Assembly: GCF_017309955.1 (NCBI RefSeq) | Contig: NZ_CP021248.1 | Location: forward strand, 1,178,001 to 1,242,000 | Length of the DNA: 64,000 bases | Reading direction: 5' to 3' | Origin: Novosphingobium sp. KA1 | GTDB taxonomy: Bacteria > Pseudomonadota > Alphaproteobacteria > Sphingomonadales > Sphingomonadaceae | Shown here: one piece after another, positions 25,411-34,994 of the stretch | Layout of the letters: each line of letters opens with the position of its first letter | How positions within the stretch are numbered: the first letter of the stretch is position 1 | Made by a program: the position numbers and the translations under genes | The notes under the pieces: model-generated | What the model saw: the letters and a program-made list of their open reading frames with translations, nothing else | What the model was told of the DNA's origin: nothing | Databases searched by the model: none

Positions 25411-26601
25411 TTATAGATACTTGAGCCACCAGATGTCGCGGCGGCGCTTCTTGAGGTTCGAGAACCAGCGCGTCGGGAAGTAGAGCGGCACGATCAGACC
25501 CACGTACCAGACCCAGACCCACGCCAGATTGTCGACACCGAAGAACTTGCCCTTGTTCGCGCCCCAGATGGCGAAGGCGATCAGGTAGAGCACTTTCAGC
25601 ACGTAGAGGTGCAGCATGTAGAAGAACATCGGCGCCCCGCCCATGACCGAGAGCCACTGCGACACACGCCCGCCGTCGATCTTCTCGAAGGCCGAGAGCA
25701 GGATCATCCCTAGCCCGCAGTTGAACAGCAGGTAGAGCAGCGAAGGCGGATACTTGGTGAGTGCCATGAAGCTCATGAACGTGCGCAGGCCATCGCCTTC
25801 AACCACGAAGCGCGGTGCATCGCCGTAGACATTGAGCGTGCGCAGGGCGACGAAGGCCGCCAGCATGGCAAGGCCGGTCATCGTCATGCGCTTCTGGCGC
25901 ACTTCCGGCGCAAGATCACCCGCGAACCACGGCCCCATGCAATAGCCAAGCGAGATCAGGCCGATCCATGGCAGCACCGGATAAGTCGTCTTGAACGTGA
26001 TCCCGGCGAAGTCCCAGGCCTGGCGCTCGTGCAGCATCGCCCAGGGCGCGAACAGCGGGCTGTCCGGGGCGACATGCACACCGTCGAGCAGGTTGTGCCC
26101 GCACACGATCGCAAGACCGATCGCGAAGATCGCCTTCCTCGGCAGGTGCAGCAGCGCGGCCAGCGCGATCATCGCGACGCCAATGGCCCAGATCACCTGG
26201 AACCAGATCGTCTCCGGCGGATACTTGGCGGTCCAGGCGAAGTTCACGAACGTGAGTTCGAGGAACATCAGGAACAGCCCGCGCTCGATCAGGAAGCGCG
26301 AGACTTCGCCCTTCGTGTGCGTACGGCCGTAGAGGAAAGCCGACAATCCGGTGAGCCCGACAAAGACCGGCGCACAGATCGTGCTGAGATAGCGGGTAAA
26401 GAACAACGCCGGCATGACCGTGCGGGCATCGACCGGATCGGAAACCTGCAAGTGCAGGAACCAGGTCTCGCGCACGTGGTCGAGCAGCATGATGACCATC
26501 ACGAAGCCGCGCAGGGCATCGATGCTGGTCAGGCGCCGGGCGGCGGCCTTTACGGGTGTAGCGGCAGAGCCGAACGGCTCAGAGCGGGCAATGGTGGCCA
26601 T
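25411..26601 (-). CDS. multi-pass membrane acyltransferase, HGSNAT/DUF1624-like
   Basis: A 396-residue membrane protein. AAGGAGG nine bases before ATG 26601 fixes the start; an upstream in-frame ATG would add a non-conserved leader. About ten helices follow the N-terminal motif RRLTSIDALRGFVMVIMLLDHVRE, the DUF1624/heparan-alpha-glucosaminide N-acetyltransferase opening with its membrane His. The last helices (MFFYMLHLYVLKVLYL) also fit. Members transfer acyl groups across the membrane, but bacterial substrates are unknown. It is divergent from the ABC importer and lies inside the catabolic island. Confidence 0.78.
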   Translation of the reverse strand: MATIARSEPFGSAATPVKAAARRLTSIDALRGFVMVIMLLDHVRETWFLHLQVSDPVDARTVMPALFFTRYLSTICAPVFVGLTGLSAFLYGRTHTKGEVSRFLIERGLFLMFLELTFVNFAWTAKYPPETIWFQVIWAIGVAMIALAALLHLPRKAIFAIGLAIVCGHNLLDGVHVAPDSPLFAPWAMLHERQAWDFAGITFKTTYPVLPWIGLISLGYCMGPWFAGDLAPEVRQKRMTMTGLAMLAAFVALRTLNVYGDAPRFVVEGDGLRTFMSFMALTKYPPSLLYLLFNCGLGMILLSAFEKIDGGRVSQWLSVMGGAPMFFYMLHLYVLKVLYLIAFAIWGANKGKFFGVDNLAWVWVWYVGLIVPLYFPTRWFSNLKKRRRDIWWLKYL

Positions 26602-27057
26602 GATCGCGAACCTCCTTTTCAGGCATTGGACAGGAGACTCGGTCCGTTCCGCACCCGTTTTTACCTCGCGCGGAGGATTTTCTGACAATTTGCGGGAGCC
26701 TAATGGAACAAAGTGCCGCGGGTGCCAATGGGGCATTGCTACCGCCTCCCGCACGGCCTCGTGCCGCTTTCCCGGATAGTTCGAGGAACGCGCGCGCGTG
26801 CCACGCGCAAGGGCCGGAAGCGGCGCAGCAGACTGTGCCGCAAACGCGCGTCAAATTTCCCGATCTGCGCATTTGGCACCCCACAATCGAAGGCACCTTT
26901 CGATCGAAGCGTGATGCTGTAGACCATCAAGCCGGCGTCCTGCCTGCTTCTGCAAAAACGGCACGAGAGAGACGATCACGCCCATGGCCAATTCCTGCTC
27001 CAGCCCCGCCCGACCCAGCCCTTGCGGCCGCCGGACGGGCATGCCGGACGCGCGCCG
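26602..27057. other. intergenic region between acyltransferase and ABC importer genes
   Basis: A 456-bp gap between divergent genes. Apart from the acyltransferase ribosome site, no gene, terminator or clear operator is recognised. Promoters for both directions are expected here. Confidence 0.4.
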
Positions 27058-28593
27058 ATGAGCGGCAGTGGATTCTCCCGCCGCGCGGCACTGGCGGGCG
27101 GCCTTGCCGGAGCCGGACTGCTGACCTTCGGCCGGGCGCAGAAGGTGCTGGCAGTGCCCCGGCGCGGCGGCTCGATCCGCGTCGCCACCCAGTCCAGCTC
27201 GACGGCGGACACGCTCGACCCGGCCAAGGCCTCGGTCTCGACCGACTATGTGCGGATCGGCATGGTCTACGAAGGCCTCACCACGCCCGACGCCCGGTTA
27301 AGGCCTGTCCCGGCGCTTGCCGAAAGCCTCGAAAGCCGAGACCGGCAGACCTGGATCATCAAGCTGCGGCGCGGCGTGACGTTCCACGACGGCGGAGACT
27401 TTACCGCCGACGACGTGGTCTTCTCGCTGCTGCGCCACAAGGACCCGGCCACGGCCTCCAAACTGGCAGGTATCGCCGCGGACTTCGCCTCGGTGCGCGC
27501 CAGCGGCCGCCACGAAGTGACGATCCGCCTTACCGCTCCCAATGCCGACTTGCCCGCGATCCTTTCGCAGCCGCAGTTCGCCATCGTCCGCAAGGGCGAC
27601 ACCCGTCCGCGCGGCAACGGCACCGGCCCGTTCCGCGTCCGCCACTTCCAGCCCGGCGTGCGCACCGTGGGCGAGCGTTTCGCCGACTACTGGATGCCCG
27701 GCCGCCCCTATCTCGACCGGATCGAGCTGATCGCGATTCCCGACGAAGTCAGCCGCGTCAATGCGCTGCTCGCCGGGGACTGCCACATGGTCAACGCGGT
27801 CAATCCCCGCTCGATCCGCCGCATCGAGGCGAGCGGCAGCCACCGGGTTATGGCGACCCCCTCCGGTCTCTACACCGACCTCATCATGCGCGCCGATGCC
27901 GCGCCCACCGGCAATCCCCATTTCGTGGAGGCGATCAAGCACCTGATCGACCGCCCGCTCGTCAAGCGCGCGCTGTTCCGGGGCCATGCGACCATCGGCA
28001 ACGACCAGCCGATCCCCCCTTTCCACCCCTATTACAACCCGAACATCCCGCAGACCGCGCTCGATCTCGACCGGGCGCGCTGGCACATCGCCAAGGCCGG
28101 GCTCAAGGGCGTGCGCGTGCCGGTCTACTGCTCGCCCGCCGCGGAAGGGTCGGTCGACATGGCCTCGATCATCCAGGAATTCGGCGCACAGGCAGGGCTG
28201 GAACTGGCGGTCAACCGCGTGCCTGCGGACGGCTACTGGTCCACCCACTGGATGCGCCACCCGATGACCTTCGGCAACGTCAACCCGCGCCCCACGGCGG
28301 ACCTGCTGTTCAGCCAGTTCTACAAGTCCAACGGCGACTGGAACGAAACCGGCTGGAAGAACGAACGCTTCGACCGTCTGCTGGCCGATGCCCGCTCGCA
28401 GCCGGACGAGGCCTTGCGCAAGGAAATCTACGGCGAGATGCAAAGGATCGTCCACGACAAGGCGGGGACCGCGATTCCCGTGTTCATCAGCCTGATCGAC
28501 GGCTATGACAATCGTATCAAAGGATTGCACCCGATCCCGCTGGGCGCTTTCATGGGCTACCGCTTCTCGCAGCATGTATGGCTGGACGCCTGA
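27058..28593 (+). CDS. ABC importer substrate-binding protein, dipeptide/oligopeptide type
   Basis: A 511-residue SBP_bac_5 protein. The N-terminus FSRRAALAGGLAGAGLLT is a twin-arginine-type signal, unusual for this mostly Sec-exported family. The mature protein shows DTLDPAKAS, VYEGLTTPDARLRPVPALAES and LRRGVTFHDGGDFTADDVVFS, the classic cluster-C (Dpp/Opp/Nik) signature. Its stop overlaps the permease start (TGATG), so it heads a four-gene importer. Relatives bind peptides, nickel or modified amino acids; the enzyme neighbourhood suggests an amide or amine compound. Confidence 0.88.
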   Translation: MSGSGFSRRAALAGGLAGAGLLTFGRAQKVLAVPRRGGSIRVATQSSSTADTLDPAKASVSTDYVRIGMVYEGLTTPDARLRPVPALAESLESRDRQTWIIKLRRGVTFHDGGDFTADDVVFSLLRHKDPATASKLAGIAADFASVRASGRHEVTIRLTAPNADLPAILSQPQFAIVRKGDTRPRGNGTGPFRVRHFQPGVRTVGERFADYWMPGRPYLDRIELIAIPDEVSRVNALLAGDCHMVNAVNPRSIRRIEASGSHRVMATPSGLYTDLIMRADAAPTGNPHFVEAIKHLIDRPLVKRALFRGHATIGNDQPIPPFHPYYNPNIPQTALDLDRARWHIAKAGLKGVRVPVYCSPAAEGSVDMASIIQEFGAQAGLELAVNRVPADGYWSTHWMRHPMTFGNVNPRPTADLLFSQFYKSNGDWNETGWKNERFDRLLADARSQPDEALRKEIYGEMQRIVHDKAGTAIPVFISLIDGYDNRIKGLHPIPLGAFMGYRFSQHVWLDA

Positions 28594-29588
28594 TGGCCAA
28601 TGCATTTCCCCAGGTGGCCCGGAAGGCGCCGCGCGGCGCCAGCGTGATCCTGCACCTCGTCGCCCGCCGCGCCGCCTCGGCGCTGCTGACGCTGCTGCTG
28701 GTTTCCATCGTGGTCTTCACCATCAGCGGCCTGCTGCCCGGTGATGCCGCACAGGAAACGCTGGGCCAGAGCGCCACACCTGCGCAAGTCGCGGCGCTCC
28801 GCCACGAGATGGGCCTCGATCGCCCTGCCCCCGCCCGCTACGTCCAGTGGCTGGGCGGCATGCTGCGCGCCGATCCCGGCCAGTCGCTGGTTGCCAACAT
28901 GCCGGTACGCGACATCATCGCCGAGCGGCTGCCCAATTCGCTGATGCTGGCAGGCTTTACCGCCATGATCGCGGTGCCGCTGGCGCTGGCCATGGGCATC
29001 GCCGCCGCCGTCCATCGCGGCGGCAAGGTGGACCGCGTGCTTTCGCTCGCCACCCTGTCGATGGTGGCAGTGCCGGAGTTCCTTGTCGCCACGCTCGGCG
29101 TGCTGGTGTTTTCGGTCAAGCTGCTCTGGCTGCCCTCGATCGCGCTCGTCTCCTCCGAGGCCAGCCTTGGCGACACCATCCGCTCTTGCGCCTTGCCGGT
29201 GATGACGCTGACGTTCGTGGTCGTCGCGCAGATGGCGCGCATGACCCGCGCGGCGATGATCGCCCAGCTCGACGCCGGTTATGTCGAGATGGCGGAACTG
29301 AAAGGCGTGCCTTTCGGGCGCATCGTGCTTTGGCACGTGATGCCCAACGCCATCGGCCCGATCGTCAATGCCGCCGCGCTTTCGCTGTCCTACCTGCTGG
29401 GCGGGGCGATCATCGTCGAGACCATCTTCAACTTCCCCGGCCTTGCCAGCCTCATGGTCAATGCCGTCACCAGCCGCGACATGCCGCTGCTGCAAAGCTG
29501 CGCGATGATCTTCTGCGCCGCCTACCTGCTGCTGGTGCTCATCGCCGACGTCGTCGCCATTCTCAGCAATCCGAGGCAGCGCGCCTGA
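28593..29588 (+). CDS. ABC importer permease, DppB type
   Basis: A 331-residue inner-membrane permease. It begins with a long N-terminal region and helix LLTLLLVSIVVFTISGLLPGD, followed by five more helices. The EAA loop is MAELKGVPFGRIVLWHVMPNAIGPI. The ATG overlaps the TGA of the binding-protein gene, and its own TGA overlaps the next ATG, so the permeases are made together and form the heterodimeric channel. An ATG at 28578 is possible but lies inside the preceding gene and has no advantage. Confidence 0.88.
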   Translation: MANAFPQVARKAPRGASVILHLVARRAASALLTLLLVSIVVFTISGLLPGDAAQETLGQSATPAQVAALRHEMGLDRPAPARYVQWLGGMLRADPGQSLVANMPVRDIIAERLPNSLMLAGFTAMIAVPLALAMGIAAAVHRGGKVDRVLSLATLSMVAVPEFLVATLGVLVFSVKLLWLPSIALVSSEASLGDTIRSCALPVMTLTFVVVAQMARMTRAAMIAQLDAGYVEMAELKGVPFGRIVLWHVMPNAIGPIVNAAALSLSYLLGGAIIVETIFNFPGLASLMVNAVTSRDMPLLQSCAMIFCAAYLLLVLIADVVAILSNPRQRA

Positions 29589-30409
29589 TGAGACCTTTCC
29601 TCTCCTTCGCACGGTCACTGCCGCTTCCGGGGCGCATCGGGCTGTTCCTGGTCTGCTTCTGGCTGCTCGCCGCGCTGGCCGGGCCGCTGCTCGCACCTTA
29701 TGCCGTGGGCGCCTTCGTCGACTACGACGTGTTCTCGCCGATGTCCGGCAGGTTCTGGCTCGGCAGCGACTACCTCGGCCGCGACGTGCTGAGCCGCCTG
29801 CTCTGGGGCGCGCGCTACACCGTGTTCCTCGGCCTTGGCGCGGCGCTGCTGGCGAGTACGATCGGCACGTCGCTGGCCCTTGTTGCCGCCGTTCACAAGG
29901 GCTGGGTGGACGAAGTGATCTCGCGCACGATGGACACGCTGATCTCGATTCCCTCGAAGGTCTTCGCGCTGGTCATGGTGGCGGCATTCGGCTCCTCGCT
30001 CTGGCTGCTGCTGCTCATCGCGGCGGTGACCTATGTGCCCGGCAATTTCCGCATCGCCCGCGCCATCGCCCTCGACCTGGCCGCGATGGACTACGTCACT
30101 TTCGCCAGAGCACAGGGCGAATCCCCGATCCGCATCGCGCTGGGCGAGATCCTGCCCAACATGTTGCACCCGCTGCTGGCTGACCTTGGCCTGCGCTTCG
30201 TGTTCATCGTACTGCTGCTTTCAGGCCTGAGTTTCCTCGGCCTTGGCGTGCAGCCGCCCCATGCCGACCTCGGCTCACTGGTGCGCGAGAACATCTCGGG
30301 CATCACCGAGGGCGCCCCGGCGATCATCGCGCCTGCCCTTGCCATCGCCACGCTGACCGTCGGCGCCAACCTGCTGATCGACGCGCTCAAGAAGGGGAAA
30401 ACGGCGTGA
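29588..30409 (+). CDS. ABC importer permease, DppC type
   Basis: A 273-residue permease. The motif GSDYLGRDVLSRLLWGARYTVFLGLGAALLA and the EAA loop TFARAQGESPIRIALGEILPNMLHPLLAD identify the DppC partner. Six helices are predicted. It starts in the stop codon of the DppB gene and its stop overlaps the GTG of the ATPase gene. Confidence 0.88.
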   Translation: MRPFLSFARSLPLPGRIGLFLVCFWLLAALAGPLLAPYAVGAFVDYDVFSPMSGRFWLGSDYLGRDVLSRLLWGARYTVFLGLGAALLASTIGTSLALVAAVHKGWVDEVISRTMDTLISIPSKVFALVMVAAFGSSLWLLLLIAAVTYVPGNFRIARAIALDLAAMDYVTFARAQGESPIRIALGEILPNMLHPLLADLGLRFVFIVLLLSGLSFLGLGVQPPHADLGSLVRENISGITEGAPAIIAPALAIATLTVGANLLIDALKKGKTA

Positions 30410-32229
30410 CCCTGGCCGTACCAGAAACCCACCAGAACGACACCAAGCGGGGGCAGATCACGGTCTCGGGCCTGCGCATCGTCGTCGGGCCGCCGGATGC
30501 CGAGCGGGCCATCGTCGAGGATGTCAGTTTCGCGATCGAACCCGGCCGGACCCTGGCGCTGATCGGCGAATCCGGTTCGGGCAAATCGACCATCGCCCTT
30601 TCGCTTGCCGGCTACGCCCGCCCCGGCGCGCGCATCGCCGGCGGCACTATCGAGGTCGGCGGCGAGCGTGTCGACCTGATGGACGGCAAGGCGCTGCGGG
30701 GCCTTCGCGGGCGCCGAGTCGCCTATGTGGCACAGAGCGCGGCGGCGGCGTTCAACCCCTCGCGCACGATCATGGCGCAAGTGATCGAGCCGCTCCTCGT
30801 CCACCGCCTCGCAGCCCGCAAGGAGGCCATGGCGCGGGCGCGGCGCATCTTCGCCAGCCTCTCGCTGCCCGATCCCGAGAACATCGGCGATCGCTATCCC
30901 CACCAGCTTTCCGGCGGTCAGCTCCAGCGGTTGATGGCGGCGATGGCGCTCATCACCGGCCCCGAACTGCTGATCTTCGACGAGCCGACCACCGCGCTCG
31001 ACGTGACCACCCAGGTCGAAGTGCTCAAAGCCTTCAAGGCCGCCATTGCCGAGAGCGGCGCCACCGCCGTCTACGTCTGCCACGACCTGCCGGTCGTCGC
31101 GCAGATGGCGGACGAAGTGCTGGTGCTCCAGAACGGGCGCACCCGGGAGGCGGGTTCGCTCGGCACGGTGTTTGGCAGCCCCGCCGATCCCTATACCCGC
31201 GCCCTGCTCGCCGCCGCCGACCATGGCGGGCTCACCCGCCTGCCCCGGCCCGAGCAGGAATGCGTGCCCCTGCTGCAAATCGACGGCCTGTCCGCCGGCT
31301 ACGGCAAGATCCGCGACGGACGGCCGGAAGTGCCGATCCTCGAAGACGTCTCGCTGCTCTGCGGACGCGGCGAGGCGGTGGGCGTGATCGGCGAATCCGG
31401 TTCGGGCAAGTCGACGCTTGCCAAAGTCGTCGCCGGGCTCGTGCCCCTTGCGGGCGGCGAGGTGATGCTGGACGGCACCCCGCTTCCGGCAGACCTTGGC
31501 GGGCGCAGCCGCGAGCAGTTCCGCAAGGTGCAGCTGGTGTTCCAGCATGCCGAGACCGCGCTCAATCCGGTCAAGACCGTGGGCGAGCTGCTGGCCCGGC
31601 CGCTGGCGCTCCACCACGGCATTCGCGGCGCCGCCGCGCAAAAACGCGTCGCCGAGCTGCTCGACCTGATCCAGCTTCCCGCCGCCACCGCCACGCGCAA
31701 TATCCGCGCGCTTTCGGGCGGCCAGAAGCAGCGCGTCAACCTCGCCCGCGCGCTCGCCGCCGAACCGGAACTGCTGATTTGCGACGAAGTGACTTCCGCG
31801 CTCGACACCATCGTCGGGCAGGCGATCCTCGAACTGATCGATAGCCTGCGCCGGGATCTGGGCATCGCGGTCATGTTCATCAGCCACGACATCTCCACGG
31901 TGCGCACGTTCTGCGACCGGATCATGGTGCTCTACGGCGGCCGCGCGGTGGAAAGCGCGACTTGCGCCGCTTTCGCGCGCGGTCCGCACCATCCCTATAC
32001 CCGCCTGCTGCTGGAATCGGTGCCGCAGATGGCCCCCGGCTGGCTGGCGTCGAGCGCCGCCCGCGCCGCCGGGACCGGACTTCCGCTCAACCGCGAGATC
32101 TGCCGCTTCGAGCCGCGCTGCGTCTCGGCCATTCGCGGACGCTGCAATTGCGAGGCTCCGCCGCTGCGGCAGGGCCAGAACCATGCCTGGCTCTGCCACC
32201 ACCCGGTGGAAGCGCTCGGCACGGAATAA
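30406..32229 (+). CDS. ABC importer ATPase with fused DppD- and DppF-type domains
   Basis: A 607-residue protein that joins both ATPases of the importer in one chain. Domain 1 has Walker A GESGSGKST (54-62), signature LSGGQLQR and Walker B LLIFDEPTTALD. Domain 2 has GESGSGKST (from 329), LSGGQKQR and LLICDEVTSALD. Each nucleotide-binding domain carries all catalytic motifs. The C-terminal extension after domain 2 contains CRFEPRC and GRCNCEAP, the Cys-rich tail typical of peptide/nickel ATPases. Fused forms are known. It begins at GTG 30406, overlapping the permease gene by four bases. Confidence 0.88.
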   Translation: MTLAVPETHQNDTKRGQITVSGLRIVVGPPDAERAIVEDVSFAIEPGRTLALIGESGSGKSTIALSLAGYARPGARIAGGTIEVGGERVDLMDGKALRGLRGRRVAYVAQSAAAAFNPSRTIMAQVIEPLLVHRLAARKEAMARARRIFASLSLPDPENIGDRYPHQLSGGQLQRLMAAMALITGPELLIFDEPTTALDVTTQVEVLKAFKAAIAESGATAVYVCHDLPVVAQMADEVLVLQNGRTREAGSLGTVFGSPADPYTRALLAAADHGGLTRLPRPEQECVPLLQIDGLSAGYGKIRDGRPEVPILEDVSLLCGRGEAVGVIGESGSGKSTLAKVVAGLVPLAGGEVMLDGTPLPADLGGRSREQFRKVQLVFQHAETALNPVKTVGELLARPLALHHGIRGAAAQKRVAELLDLIQLPAATATRNIRALSGGQKQRVNLARALAAEPELLICDEVTSALDTIVGQAILELIDSLRRDLGIAVMFISHDISTVRTFCDRIMVLYGGRAVESATCAAFARGPHHPYTRLLLESVPQMAPGWLASSAARAAGTGLPLNREICRFEPRCVSAIRGRCNCEAPPLRQGQNHAWLCHHPVEALGTE

Positions 32230-32293
32230 AATACCGTCTGGACTGCGAGAGCAGCACCCGATGCCATATGCCGGGGCCTAAGAATCCGTTTGG

Positions 32294-32427
32294 AAATCCG
32301 CCGAAGGCGGATTTAGCGGCACCGGCCCTCTCCCCCACCCGACCACCCAACAGGGTACACTTCGTGGGAGGTCGGGTGGGGGAGAGGGCCGGTGCCGCTC
32401 ACAAAAATGCCCACATGGGCATTTTTG
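32294..32427. repeat. three consecutive hairpins between the ABC importer and GNAT genes
   Basis: Three inverted repeats in a row: 32294-32314 (9-bp arms, three-base loop), 32315-32399 (left arm from 32315 and right arm ending 32399, 30 bp perfectly paired, extended by further partial pairing), and 32402-32427 (12-bp arms AAAAATGCCCA-type, loop CA). The last ends in TTTTT and could act as a terminator for the importer operon. The long central stem resembles a mobile palindromic unit rather than a simple terminator. Confidence 0.7.
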
Positions 32428-32487
32428 CAAAAGTTTGAGGCAAGATCAGAAGGCCGGCCACGGCCCCTAAACTCAAAGGGAACAGCA

Positions 32488-33339
32488 ATGGCGACTGTGC
32501 AAGATACGATTCTGATCCGTGAAATGACCCCGGACGACATCAACGGGGCCGTCGAACTTTCCTACGAGCAGGAATGGCCGCACCGGCAGGAGGACTGGGA
32601 AGCCTACCTTTCCCTCGGCGAAGGCGTGGTGGCCGAATGCGAGGGCCGCATCGTCGGCACGACGATGGCCTGGCGCTATGCGCCCACTTACGCAACGCTG
32701 GGCATGGTGATCGTCGCCAATGCCTTTCAGGGCAAGGGGCTGGGCCGCCAGCTGATGCAGACCATGCTCGACCGGCTGGAGGGCTGCTCGGTCCTGCTCA
32801 ACGCCACCGAGGCGGGCGCCCCGCTCTACCAGAAGTTCGGGTTCGAGAAGATCGGCACGATCCACCAGCACCAGGGCACCGCGCCGATGGTGCCGCTGGC
32901 CCAGCTTCGGCCCGGCGAGCGCGTACGCCCGCTTGGCAGTGCCGACTGCGAACTGGCCGATCTTTACGACCGCGCCTGCGGCATGGGCCGCGGCAAGCTG
33001 TTCGAAAGCCTTGGCCGCACCGGCAGCGCCGTGGTTCTGGCGCAGGACCATGTGCCGGTGGGCTTTGCCAACATGCGCCGCTTCGGCCGCGGCTGGTCGG
33101 TCGGCCCGATCGTCGCGCCGGACCTGATCGGCGCCAAGGCGCTCGCCAGCCACTGGATCGGCGCTTATGCCGGTTCGTTCTGCCGCCTCGACGTCCCGGC
33201 GCAAGGCGGGTTCTCCGAATGGCTGACCGAACTGGGCCTGCCCAAAGTGGGCGAGGTGCACACCATGGTGCGCGGCACCGCGCCGGTGACGGGCGACAAT
33301 TGCCGCCTGTTCGGCCTCGTTTCGCAGGCGCTCGGCTGA
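32488..33339 (+). CDS. GNAT family N-acetyltransferase
   Basis: A 283-residue protein. An N-terminal GNAT domain (about residues 8-130) carries the acetyl-CoA loop FQGKGLGRQLM; a second, degenerate GNAT-like half (about 150-275) contains GFANMRRFGRGWSVGPIVAPD. ATG 32488 has AAGGGA upstream; longer in-frame starts would begin inside the hairpin region. Its stop overlaps the dehydrogenase ATG, so it is the first gene of a GNAT-dehydrogenase pair in the island. It probably acylates an amine or amino acid, but the substrate is not known. Confidence 0.83.
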   Translation: MATVQDTILIREMTPDDINGAVELSYEQEWPHRQEDWEAYLSLGEGVVAECEGRIVGTTMAWRYAPTYATLGMVIVANAFQGKGLGRQLMQTMLDRLEGCSVLLNATEAGAPLYQKFGFEKIGTIHQHQGTAPMVPLAQLRPGERVRPLGSADCELADLYDRACGMGRGKLFESLGRTGSAVVLAQDHVPVGFANMRRFGRGWSVGPIVAPDLIGAKALASHWIGAYAGSFCRLDVPAQGGFSEWLTELGLPKVGEVHTMVRGTAPVTGDNCRLFGLVSQALG

Positions 33340-34811
33340 TGGCGACGCTGGCTCCCCTGCTCCGCCTCGACGACGCCTCGCTGCTGCGTGAAGCCGCGCT
33401 GATCGGCGGCGAATGGATCACTGGCGAGGCCGTTTCCGGCAGCATGCCGGTGATCGACCCCGCCAGCGGTGAAGCGCTCGGTACCGTGCCCGATTGCGGC
33501 ACGGCAGAAACCGAAGCCGCCATCGCCGCCGCCGAAGCGGCATGGCCCGCCTGGCGCGCCCGCACCGCGCATGACCGCGCCAAGCTGCTCGAAGCCTGGC
33601 ACGCCCTCGTCCTCGCCCATGCCGAGGATCTGGCGCGGATCATGACCGCCGAACAAGGCAAGCCGCTGGCCGAAGCGCGCGGCGAGATTGCCTATGCCGC
33701 CAGCTTCATCAAGTGGTTCGCCGAAGAAGGCCGCCGCGTCGGCGGGCGCAATGTCGCCAGCCCGGAAACCAGCCGCCGCGTGCTGGTCTTCGTGGAGCCC
33801 GTCGGCGTCAGTGCCGCGATCACGCCGTGGAACTTCCCGGCGGCGATGATCACCCGCAAGTGCGCGCCTGCCCTTGCGGCGGGCTGTCCGGTGGTCATCA
33901 AGCCGTCCGACCTCACCCCCTTCACCGCACTGGCGCTGGCGGACCTCGCCCGGCGAGCCGGCATTCCGGCGGGCGTCGTCAATGTCGTCACCGGCCGCCC
34001 CGAGGCTATCGGCAATGCCATCTGCGCCAGCCCTGCGGTGCGCAAGCTCTCCTTCACCGGCTCCACCCGCGTCGGCTCGCTGCTGATGAGCCAGTGCGCG
34101 GGCACGGTGAAGCGCCTCAGCTTCGAACTGGGCGGCAATGCGCCGCTGATCGTGTTCGAGGACGCCGATCTCGACCTTGCCGTGCGCGCGACGATGGCCA
34201 GCAAGTTCCGCAATGCCGGACAGACCTGCGTCTGCGCCAACCGCGTGCTGGTCCACGATGCCGTCTATGACGAGTTCGCCCGCCGTCTCGGCGAGGCGGT
34301 CTCCGCGCTCCATGTCGCACCCGGCTTCGATCCGGCATCGACCGTCGGGCCGCTGATCAACGCCGCTGCCGTGACCAAGGTCGAGCGCCATCTCGACGAT
34401 GCCCTCTCGCGCGGCGGCAAGGTGGTCGCGCGCGGTTCGGGCCGCGAGGACGGCAATTTCGTGCGCCCGGTGGTGCTGACCGAGGCCGAGACCGGCATGG
34501 CGCTCGCCACCGAGGAAACCTTCGGGCCGATCGCCCCGCTGTTCCGCTTCGCCGCCGAGGACGAGGCGCTGCGCATGGCCAACGACACGCCTTACGGCCT
34601 TGCCAGCTATTTCTTCACCCGCGACCTTGCCCGCGCCTTCCGCGTGGCCGAGGGGCTGGAGGCGGGCATGATCGCGCTCAACACCGGCTCGATCGCCATG
34701 GAAATGGCCCCGTTCGGCGGCATCAAGCAATCGGGCCTCGGCCGTGAAGGCGGACAGGTGGGCATCGAGGAATATCTCGAAACCAAGGCCTTCCACATCG
34801 GCGGCCTCTAG
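33339..34811 (+). CDS. NAD(P)-dependent aldehyde dehydrogenase, succinate-semialdehyde type
   Basis: A 490-residue enzyme. Catalytic Cys297 is in NAGQTCVCANR and Glu263 in SFELGGNAPLIVFED; the C-V-C pair (a second Cys two residues on) is a hallmark of GabD-type succinate-semialdehyde dehydrogenases. ITPWNFPAAMITRKCAPALAAG and KPSDLTPFTALALA also match GabD. It probably oxidises the aldehyde produced by the FAD oxidase or the aminotransferase in this island. Confidence 0.88.
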   Translation: MATLAPLLRLDDASLLREAALIGGEWITGEAVSGSMPVIDPASGEALGTVPDCGTAETEAAIAAAEAAWPAWRARTAHDRAKLLEAWHALVLAHAEDLARIMTAEQGKPLAEARGEIAYAASFIKWFAEEGRRVGGRNVASPETSRRVLVFVEPVGVSAAITPWNFPAAMITRKCAPALAAGCPVVIKPSDLTPFTALALADLARRAGIPAGVVNVVTGRPEAIGNAICASPAVRKLSFTGSTRVGSLLMSQCAGTVKRLSFELGGNAPLIVFEDADLDLAVRATMASKFRNAGQTCVCANRVLVHDAVYDEFARRLGEAVSALHVAPGFDPASTVGPLINAAAVTKVERHLDDALSRGGKVVARGSGREDGNFVRPVVLTEAETGMALATEETFGPIAPLFRFAAEDEALRMANDTPYGLASYFFTRDLARAFRVAEGLEAGMIALNTGSIAMEMAPFGGIKQSGLGREGGQVGIEEYLETKAFHIGGL

Positions 34812-34994
34812 GGGCAACCGCCATTCAGCCCATGCGGGCCTGCGAAGCGCGATTTTCTGCGCGTCGGTGCTCACGGACTTGAATGTCCGCTGCGCTCCGA
34901 TGCTCAAAAATCACACTTCTCGGCTCCGCCTGACCTGAATGTCGATTACCCCTAGCGGTGACCGCTTCAAATCCCTGATACGAAAGGTTCTCCC

